A DNA stretch of 64,000 nt. Source: Nephromyces sp. MM_2019. Its lineage: Eukaryota; Apicomplexa; Aconoidasida; Nephromycida. Positions 52,360 through 64,000 of this stretch are shown one piece after another. Each line of letters begins with the position of its first letter. Position 1 is the stretch's first letter. The position numbers and the translations under genes were made by a program. Location of the stretch: positions 109,999 to 173,998 of the forward strand of contig JADHZB010001894.1 of assembly GCA_015657535.1 (NCBI GenBank), read 5' to 3'. The notes beneath the pieces are model-generated. The model did no database searches. It was given only the letters and a program-made list of their open reading frames with translations, and was not told the origin of the DNA.

Positions 52360-54838
52360 ACTAAGATTGCTCAGTCTCGGCGATTGGATTTGCATGTATG
52401 GTAACTTCCTCTATAACTATCTCCTTAAGAGGTTTATTCTTCTTTCCAACAGGATCTACAATAAATTAATAGTTGGTGGAAAACAAAGTTACAGTACTTT
52501 GTGTGCAAAAGAGGACGACATACACATCTGAGAAAAGCAAGCTTCATGATAATTGGTGTAGACACTCACACTGCAAGAACACAACAATATATACTTTGCG
52601 GGCGCAAACATATCACACAGAAAATAGCTGTGGGACACGGTCTACTGTAAAAGAGAAAATAAAGCTCACCTTTTTCCATCTTATCCAGGGTATCCAAACC
52701 ATCTATTAATCTGATTAGGCAACATAAGACGGGTTTTCATCAGCAGGCTTTCCGTAAGGGGAAAATCGAACAAAAAAATACAAGAAAAAACACAAACGAA
52801 TAGTAATATGCAAAAGAAACACACACTAGCACGCACAAGAACAAATATACAAATATACACACATAGACGAACAAACAAAAAAATACAGACACAAAAAAAT
52901 AGGTAGAAAAAAAAGGAAAAAACACAATCACACACAGAAACGCACAAAAAAACCAAACAAAAACATCCGCGAGACATGTATCCACACACAGAAAAGTACG
53001 AAAAGGGCGCAAAAAACAAATAAAAACCATCACCAAAAAGACATATTATGAAGCAGATTTCTCATATATTGGCTTATAGACCATCAAAACAGGTGTAACC
53101 ATTATATACCACACTTTAATAAGATATAGAAATGCACAAAATAAATACCCACATTCTATGCGAATTAATGTGACGTGAAAAACTCACTAAATTTCTCAAA
53201 CAATAAAAAATTATTACCAAATTCAACCAAAAATCGCATAGCCCGAAAAATATGTTTTCACATGTGCTATATATACTATCATTTGAACGCGAAAGAAGCA
53301 CACACATGCTTTGAATTCATATGTATACACGCTGAGATGCCAACAGCTAAAAACCTAGCATGAGTCTGTAAACTCGACTATACACACCCGCTCTCGCATA
53401 GAACTGCACACATAAACTTCCACCTACACACAGCTAAATTCTCCTACACACTTCAAGCAGTTTCTCCACTAAACAAACCTTCCAAAAACCGCATAACTTC
53501 CATTGAGATGAGGCTGTCGCGAGTAAAGTATGAAAAACTGTGAGCCGTTCGTATTTGGCTTCCCTTGGTTAGCCATTGAGAGTATGCCTCTCCTATCATG
53601 CTGTAAAGGGAAATAGCGACAAGATAGCAGCTAAATCAATACTGCCAATAAGCTTTGTATTCTCTGCTTTTTCACACACACCTCATAACTGTTCTCGTTA
53701 TAGGCAAACTAGTAATGATATATTTACTATGCGATACTAGACAGAAATCCATTGAAAATCAGGGGAAAATGCAGATCAAGTGTAGCTACCTGGCTTGCAT
53801 ATAAAGAGAATTGAAAAAATAATTAGAGAAATATGCACTCAGAAACTGCCTGTCTAGCTAATTGATTAAGTATCCTCAGTTTTCAACATAAAGAATCTGA
53901 AACATCAAATCGCGTAGGAGTATCCTAAGCGGGAACACGCACACACACATCTGCATAAACACTCACAATCACAAAAAGATACGCATCTTCACGAGCAGAT
54001 GCATCGAGATATCAAAACGAACAAACACTAACAAGCACACCGATGCAACAACACATGCATCAACACATGCATCAACACACGTGCGTATGAAGATGCCAAT
54101 ACTCACCAAATCACCAACAAACTCACCAAAACACTCAGCTAACACACTCACACTTACCAACACACTGATCAACACACCAACAAACACAAGCACCCTCCTT
54201 TATAGCATAAAAATATCCAAAAGATACAGCAAAACAACCATCCCAAACCTTTAAGCTGGAAGAAAGCTCATCTTCAAAATACTTTCCATAAATGCTTTCC
54301 CCTCCTTTCCCCGTACCGCTGGGATCACCACCTTGAATAGCAAATCCCTTGATGTTCCTGTGTGTTAAAGCAGTGTAAAGCACACAATTGTGTGTGTATT
54401 TCACATAATTTCATCATATACAGCATCCACTCATGCATTAGAGTTCCTTCAGTGTTGGTTTCTGTGCGTTTATAAGTTCGAATCGGATGGAAGAGCTGAT
54501 TTCTTGCTTTGAGAGTTGGAAATACATTTTTTCTCCAGCGTTTTCCTCAGTGGAATTCGTACTTTTTTGAGCTTTCATATAAACAGGCTTTATAATGTTG
54601 CTTTTCGGCCAATTTCAACACACCATCTCTGCACAGTGAGTTCGCCCTTGGCTTTATTTTCAAACATACCCACAAATTGCTTGAAGTTTCATCAAAATCA
54701 GTGGCTATAAGCAGTTTCTTAGCACATGGAAATGAGGAAACATCGCAGAATCACGTAAAATTAGCAAAGAATCATCGAAGCTTACCGATGAAACGTGCAT
54801 CCCGTATAGTAGTTGGAAGCACAGAGAGCCAGGAAATT
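52360..54838 (-). CDS. PPIL3: PPIL3-type cyclophilin, first exon missing
   Basis: A peptidyl-prolyl isomerase of the small spliceosome-associated cyclophilin group. Exons in order: 54786-54838, 54249-54357, 53479-53600, 52670-52710 and 52360-52455 (stop TAG), all in phase, 140 codons. They read [84 protein letters not shown], and [17 protein letters not shown] at the C-terminus. The catalytic Arg of FHR and the Phe pair of GSQFF are present. The position of CypA Trp121 is His, as in known PPIL3. The CypA Met61 position is Ala here (GFAIQ), which is unusual. About 27 N-terminal residues (the usual MSVTLHT..GD start) are missing and should lie upstream of 54838. The long Phe/Cys/Val-rich frames between 52681 and 53036 are intron. 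Confidence 0.9.
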
Positions 54839-55711
54839 CTGTAAAAGTTCATTTTCACAAGATTAAAAGAGGTTTAGAAAACTGTTGAGAAAAGTACCAT
54901 TTGATCTAAATAATATCTTTTCTTTTAATTTGAATATATCGAATGTTATTTCTCCTCTTAATTTGTCTTTTACCTCATTTCAATGTGCAAATGAATGGAA
55001 TTAATCGAAGAAACTCAGGCCAATCCTCGATCATACCCGTGTGTTCACGGATTTTTTAGGAAACGACAGGATAAAATAAAAAAAGAATTTTCAATGAAAA
55101 AAGAGGTAAAGTAGCTGAAAAAACTACAAAAAGATGAAATAGCGATTAAAGAAATTTTAAAGAGAATCTACTTGTGGGTATTAGGAAGAGAAGGGAAAAT
55201 GTAACGAAGCATATATGTATATATATTCCTCCTCACTCGACTTACAAGTATCCATAAGGGCGGTCAGACTCACAAAAAATTACGGAGAATATCAAAGTAA
55301 TAGTTTGTGGCGCAAAATTCAATGGTTTTTACGGCGTTTTCCAGTGTGTAGTGAAAGCACACAAAAACATAGCAAGGGAAATGTTCATCCATGTCACAGA
55401 GAGGAAAACGCTGAGAAGATTTACCCTACATGCAAAAATATACAGAAAAATACACAAGTCTTTGCAGACATGCTGAGTTTAACGCTATGGAAGAAAGCGA
55501 AACACAGCGTTGCGTGAAAAAAGCAATGCTACTGTTAGTTTATAGAGAACCTTGCAAGTTCGGGGGGCCTGCTGACAAAAAAGTTCGATCTTCAAGTCTC
55601 CGAGAGAAGTACGCAGGGTGACAGACATGACTAAGACCTAAAGAGTAAACAATTCCTCCAAAAAAAGCTCCTCCACCGGAAAGATAGCCGCGATTAACCT
55701 GAATATTCCAG

Positions 55712-55850
55712 TTTTAGCAACAAAAAACATCTTCTTGTGTGTAGGATGCAGTCGTCACTACTTATCACCATATTTTAGCAGTAAAAAAACATCTTCACAC
55801 AAAAACACCTTCGCGTGTGTAGGATACAGTAGCCACTGATTGTCATACTT
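55712..55850. repeat. imperfect direct duplication, about 61-80 bp units
   Basis: Two similar blocks open with ttttagca at 55712 and 55773. They share aaaacatcttc, gtgtgtaggat and cagt..cact in the same order. The second block carries an extra A/C-rich insertion. Confidence 0.65.
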
Positions 55851-56389
55851 TGTGAAGCAATCTTCGCTAGGTTTTCAAAAAAATTACAAAGCCTAGGGTA
55901 ACTAATGCACTGAAGGTGTTTTTCCTTTCATGTGTGATGTATGCATTCATACAGGAAGAAGTTACGGTGAAGGTCACAAGACATTAGTCTTTACTTGCAA
56001 GTTATATCGTGTAAAATAATTATTTTTTCGATTCAGCATCGCCGTTGCTTACAAAAGTATGCCTCTTGCCTGTGATAACTAGTTTTCCGCTAGCGTTATG
56101 CAGTATTCATAGGATTAGATCAAAGTTTTCATCAAGAATTTCAAACTATTACTATGATATTATGAATGTCTTTTACCGGCTAAATGAATAAGCTAAAGAT
56201 AGGCAAAAGGAAAAAGCAGCTTCATTATTTCAGAAAGAGGAAGCAATAGCTGAGTTCTCGCACCCCTAGAAGGCTGTAGAGGGGTTGGCTGAGTTAACTC
56301 AAGATAATACGATTAAAAAAAGACGGAGTAAAACTCAAACATAGGGAAACGAGGACTAAAAAGCTTGCGAAACAACTCGTTTGACTTCT

Positions 56390-56652
56390 GTCTCTATATA
56401 TCTATGTGTATATGCATATCTCTCTATGTCTATGTCTATGCCTATGTCTATATAACTATATATCTCTATGACTATATCGCTGTGTCTATCCCTTTATAAC
56501 TGTATATCTCTCTGTATTTATCTATATATATGTCTATCTATTTCTATCTCGCTCTATATCTTTCTATCTCTATGGTCTATCTCGCTCTATATCTATCTCT
56601 CTATCTCCATTTTTTTTTTCTCTCTCTCTCTATATCTCTTTTCTATTTTTTT
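56390..56652. repeat. TCTA/TCTC pyrimidine microsatellite
   Basis: A 260-bp run of imperfect tctatatc, tctatg and tctctc units ending in T and CT tracts. It creates spurious Ile/Ser/Leu-rich frames. Confidence 0.85.
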
Positions 56653-58834
56653 TTTCTGTGTGCTTTGAATCTTCGTCTGAATACCACAAGAATATACATA
56701 ACTCATACCAAGAATGGCATTCTTTCACTTTTGCTTCACCCTTAAAGGGAAAGCTAGTTTTTACACTGCAAAGATGAAGTAATCCTCATTGAATATCACA
56801 GCAAGGGTGCTAATCTCTTCCCACAAGTTTTCTTCCCTCTTCCAAAAACATTGAATGCCTACCTTTCATATGAAATCTACAATGAAGAGAAATATCGCTA
56901 AAACTAATGGCAGTAAAAAGAAGATGAAACACCTCCTACCATGAATAATAGTTTTTGGCCGTATCTATGAGCAGCCTCATATCTATATGTTTGCTGACTG
57001 AGAAAGCCTCTGAATAACCTCTGTGCACTTAACAAGTTTCAGAAGGTGGAAAAAGAACAAACAGAAACCAATCACTAGCTTTTCTCGTAAAAAAAGTCAC
57101 AACCATCCCTATATGCCATATAACGATGAAAGAGAACAAGAAGGGGGAATATGAACTATTGCAGGAACCAGGAAAAGAAATAAAGTAAAAATGCAAAGTG
57201 ACGATGGAGATGAGGCTGCAAGTGCTAGAAGCTGCTCTCAGCATGGCAAGCTAGATTGTGGGAGGGACCTTTCGTCAGCAATGTCACTGTGTGATAGCCA
57301 CACCAGGCTTATCAGCAGGGTTTGAGAGACAATGGGAAAGGTTAGGTGCTTAATAGGGCTATCTCCTGTTATAGAGTTAAGCTTAATTGTAATCTATTGC
57401 TAGGGTTATATTCTATGTGGGTAAGCTTAACTTCAGTCTCGCGTAGTGGGAGTAACGGTAAAAATGCTAAATGAAGGAGGCAATTCAAAAAGCTCTAGTA
57501 CACACTGTGTAACTGTGTAGCTAAGCCGCCAATCCAGCAACCCCACTAACATACCCAGTATAGCCTTGGAGCTCATTTGGAAAACTTACTATAGCACACC
57601 AGATAGCTTGAAGGATACACTTCACGTGTAGAGGAAGCTACGGTGCACACACGCAGCAGCTATAGGCATCGAACCAGACATATACAAATGAAATTCAGCA
57701 CTTCAGGCACTTTCAGATTTACCGCCTCTTTTTTATGTATGACTTAGCGAGAGCCATCCTCAAGGACGCACGCCAGCTTTACGCAGAGCTCATCAACCCA
57801 CTCAAACACTGATGAAGATCTAGCAAAAGCGAAAGCATAGGAGAGCTTCAGGTGCATGGGTAAGCAAGCAAGAGAGCATGACTTAAGCGGGCATGCTTTT
57901 TCACCACAAAATGCAGCACCAGCAGCACGCACCATTACCACGCTGGGATGCGGCACCAGCAGCGTATACCATTACGATGCTACAGCGAGTATGTGCTTAG
58001 TTTCTTCCTTTGCAATATCTTCCTCTCCCATCTTTGATCAAGAATGCTTTGGGACAACCTCTCTAGTCTTCACGTGAATATAGCGCTACAGCCAATAAGC
58101 TTTACGCTGCATCTCAATTCTCAAAAAAAAAAAAATTGGCTGTCTCAGTTAAACAGTCTGTGTATAACGTAGAATCCACTTACTGAAACGAACTAATTAG
58201 CACTGTACATACACGGAATCAGCCAATGTTATGGGAAGAACTAGCAAGTAGTTTTAAACTCTGCAGAATATCACAGCTTTGGTTGTGCAAGGTATATCAT
58301 TTCATCGTTTGGACTATCTCTTCAATTTATATTATAAAACTGCGTCCTGTATATAGTCTCTACGCCTTTTTCACTAAGACTTGCGTGAGCTAAGCATGGG
58401 CTTCAGTTCAAATTTCCCCCTGGGATTTCGCGTGACGGTAGAGGCTTAGAATTCCAAAATAAAACCGGCAAAAACTACTCTAGAACTCACTCGAAAAGGC
58501 TCGAAATGCTCTGCTAGAGACTCGCTATTGCATTCAGTGCACGATACTCAATATTTATATATAACACGAAGCTTTGTTGTAGCTAAAGTATGTAAGCAGT
58601 AAGGCGCGTTTGTATGGGTTTTTTTCCTATACGCAGGAAGGTGAGTCTTAACGGGTATGCTTCGACCTTGAAGAGAAAAATCCACTAACACGGCCTGCCA
58701 GCCATTGCGTAAACCAACAAACTTAGAAAATCAGAGCCTAGAGTTACTTTGTAAGTGAACCTCAATGCCGGTAATGCAACATCATATATGTAACACACAA
58801 CATAAGCAACTCCGCCAACACACACATATTAAGG

Positions 58835-58977
58835 CAATCTAAGCAGCGCTTCCAAGACACACTCGCACACAATCTAAGCAACACTTCCAACACACACAAT
58901 CCAAGAAGCCCTTCCAACACACACAATCTAGGCAACCCTTCCAACACACACAATCTAAGAAACCCATCCAAGACATA
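58835..58977. repeat. 27-bp minisatellite, about five copies
   Basis: Regular copies start at 58870, 58897, 58924 and 58951, each 27 bp and each with caatct/caatcc, then aag and a ttccaacacaca end. A degenerate longer copy starts at 58835. The translated frames are Cys/Leu-rich repeats and are artefacts. Confidence 0.88.
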
Positions 58978-60479
58978 AACCCCTGAGCAACGCGTCCAAC
59001 ACATGCCCGCACACCCCTAAGCTACGCCTCCTGCGCACAACCTATGTTAAGTTTTCCCGATATGTTATTGGTGAAAAATAAACAAAGAAACTTGCTGGAA
59101 TCAAACAAATTATGCGAGCTCTCTGATTGAACACGTGCATTTGTGATGTGAGCATCGCTGCCACCAAACACCACCAAAATATTAGCAAAATTTCGCAGCA
59201 ATCTTATGGATGGTCGCATTTTTTCTACTTTTATATCATCCTCCTTATAAATTATTATGCCTAGGTATCTTTTTTATGTCCTCGCAAGTTCGCAAACACC
59301 ACTTTAAGTAATAGCACGCCTCTGATAAAAACAAAAATCACAGAAGAATGCAAGAGAACATAAAAAAATAATTCCAAAGAGAAGAGTAAACACTAAAATG
59401 AAAGGGATATTATCGCACCACAGGAAAAAAGCCTATCATGGCGCTCCAGCGACTAATACATATATATTCATATAGCACCGATAAGGGTGGTATCGCACAC
59501 TTTTACATATATGTATACAGATGATATCCAGCCACATTTATGGAGGAGCAGCACATTAAGCTTTAGCTCAGTACATATACATTTGCCAAGCTGTTTACCG
59601 ATCTGACAGCTTCCTCTATCTGTGTGTGTGTGCAAATTTATATTTCCTGAACTCTATTAATACAGCAAGCTCCCTAATTCGTTTCCTCCCTATCGATATA
59701 TGTATATATACGTGAAACCCTGTCTGCTAGCAAAGCATACTGAATTTTGGTTTCACGAAATGAACATGCAATACCACAACAGTCGCTATAACAAGAATCG
59801 TCCAGAAAGAAGATGAAGTAGAACCAATAATTTTTAAAAAACTACTAGGAAGAGTTTTTTATCCAATTTTTGAGCTTTTTTGCAAGGTGAATGCACACAC
59901 ATGAAGATTGAAAAGATGGTTATCCTGTCAATTTTTCATCTTTTTTGCAAGATAATTGCACACACATAAAGATATACAGAAAGGAAAAAAAAACGCAGAT
60001 ATAACTTCTCGTATGGGCAAGAAAATCGTCGAAACAGAAATGAAAGCAGCTGGCTGTAGCGGCAAGTTTCATGCCAGAAAAAGTAAAAACCAACGTGTAC
60101 CACCTGAACTTGGACTTCAAGTTCAGGCCAAAAACAGTCTGTAGTCGCAGGTTTTTAGTCTACTGTTTAAAATAAAAGGCAATAAAATAGTGTCATATTC
60201 AGCTCTAAATATAGTTGCAGCGCCCTTAAAAACATAACAACAACCCCACCATACACACACACCCACACCCACTTCTGCTACCTTTCGCCTAACATAGATT
60301 AGAACAAAACGTTACGCGATACTTTCTTAACTCTAAAAAAAACTCAGAAAGACGTACATACTAACGCATAGGGACTCGCACACACACATGGAAGCACATA
60401 CCAACATACCACAACACACCAACACACACGCATAAACAGATGATTTAACCCGTGCCATGTACATATACAAGCTACATCG

Positions 60480-63799
<3,320 letters not shown>

Positions 63800-64000
63800 C
63801 TGAGGTAGAAAAATATCATGTGTTAGAAGTTAGAGACATAAGCATCTGCATTGAAGCACATATACACACGAATATATATGCATGGAGAGAATCATACGCG
63901 TATGTATCTGTATGGACACATATAAGCTGACATACATACACAACCAAAAGACAACACCAACAACACACACAATAAACACACAATAAACACAATAAACACA
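63800..64000. other. right edge, CA-rich, likely hydrolase intron
   Basis: CA-rich sequence with caacacacaataaacacaataaac repeats running to the end of the window. The missing upstream exons of the hydrolase gene should lie here or beyond. Confidence 0.4.

Larger units (their letters stand above)
54839..60479. other. unresolved repeat-rich interval
   Basis: It should include the PPIL3 first exon near its left end. Isolated hints on the minus strand are 57744-57819 (acceptor gctag, reads SSVFEWVDELCVKLACVLED to a stop) and 59022-59219. Neither could be joined to other exons. The rest is AT-rich and CA-rich with several tandem repeats listed separately. No RNA gene was recognised. Confidence 0.35.

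Noticed and set aside
52681..53036. Hydrophobic Phe/Cys/Val-rich frames on the minus strand
   Set aside because: They lie in the PPIL3 intron between 52710 and 53479 and follow from A/CA-rich DNA.
54470..54490. tRNA B-box-like word gttcgaatc
   Set aside because: The flanks do not pair as a T stem, and no A box or acceptor stem lies at the right distance.
55300..55365. Second cyclophilin-like signal (minus frame with ENAVKTIEFCATNYY)
   Set aside because: A single short resemblance without adjoining cyclophilin exons or matching phase; probably chance.

Overview
This is nuclear DNA from a eukaryote. Every recognisable protein gene except possibly one small ORF is split by GT-AG introns. Exons are often only 17-150 nt. 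Introns end in T-rich tracts and AG, and some carry a plain branch-point-like word (for example AACTAAC before 32531). Non-coding DNA is visibly AT-rich and studded with CA/GT and other short tandem repeats. Nothing prokaryotic, organellar or viral was recognised. The gene set (WD40-type ATG16, Sec12/PREB, a folate-biopterin transporter, an SPF30-like splicing factor) fits a unicellular protist. An alveolate such as an apicomplexan relative is one possibility, but that is inference and the species is not identified. Naive ORF calling fails here: most long open frames are intronic, and the real genes had to be assembled exon by exon from splice sites, phase and family motifs.

Layout. 1868-4203 (+): Qb-SNARE. 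4848-5767 (+): an intronless, broken gene remnant. 6516-9657 (-): ATG16 in two exons. 13080-13373 (-): small single-pass membrane protein. 15767-26083 (-): Sec12/PREB, the COPII Sar1 exchange factor, spread over about 10 kb in tiny exons. 31768-34260 (+): folate-biopterin (BT1) transporter in at least 17 small exons with short introns. 34509-35392 (-): Rpp20/POP7 subunit of RNase P/MRP. 37159-37720 and 38486-38754 (+): parts of one or two unrecognised genes, the second ending in an acidic tail. 39078-40958 (-): complete RRM protein. 43935-50127 (+): SPF30/SMNDC1-like splicing factor with two Tudor modules. 52360-54838 (-): PPIL3-type cyclophilin. 60480-63799 (-): ABHD13/Bem46-type alpha/beta hydrolase, running off the right end.

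The genes share no operon-like logic. Strands alternate and functions are ordinary housekeeping: vesicle traffic (SNARE, Sec12), autophagy (ATG16), RNA processing (Rpp20, SPF30, RRM protein, PPIL3) and transport. Several neighbours are convergent (BT1/Rpp20; the acidic-tail gene/RRM gene; SPF30/PPIL3) or divergent (RRM gene/SPF30). First exons remain unresolved for the SNARE, Sec12, BT1, PPIL3 and hydrolase genes, because small N-terminal exons cannot be fixed by eye. The long stretches at 9.7-13, 13.4-15.8, 26-31.7, 41-43.9 and 55-60 kb probably hide further small exons that I could not support.
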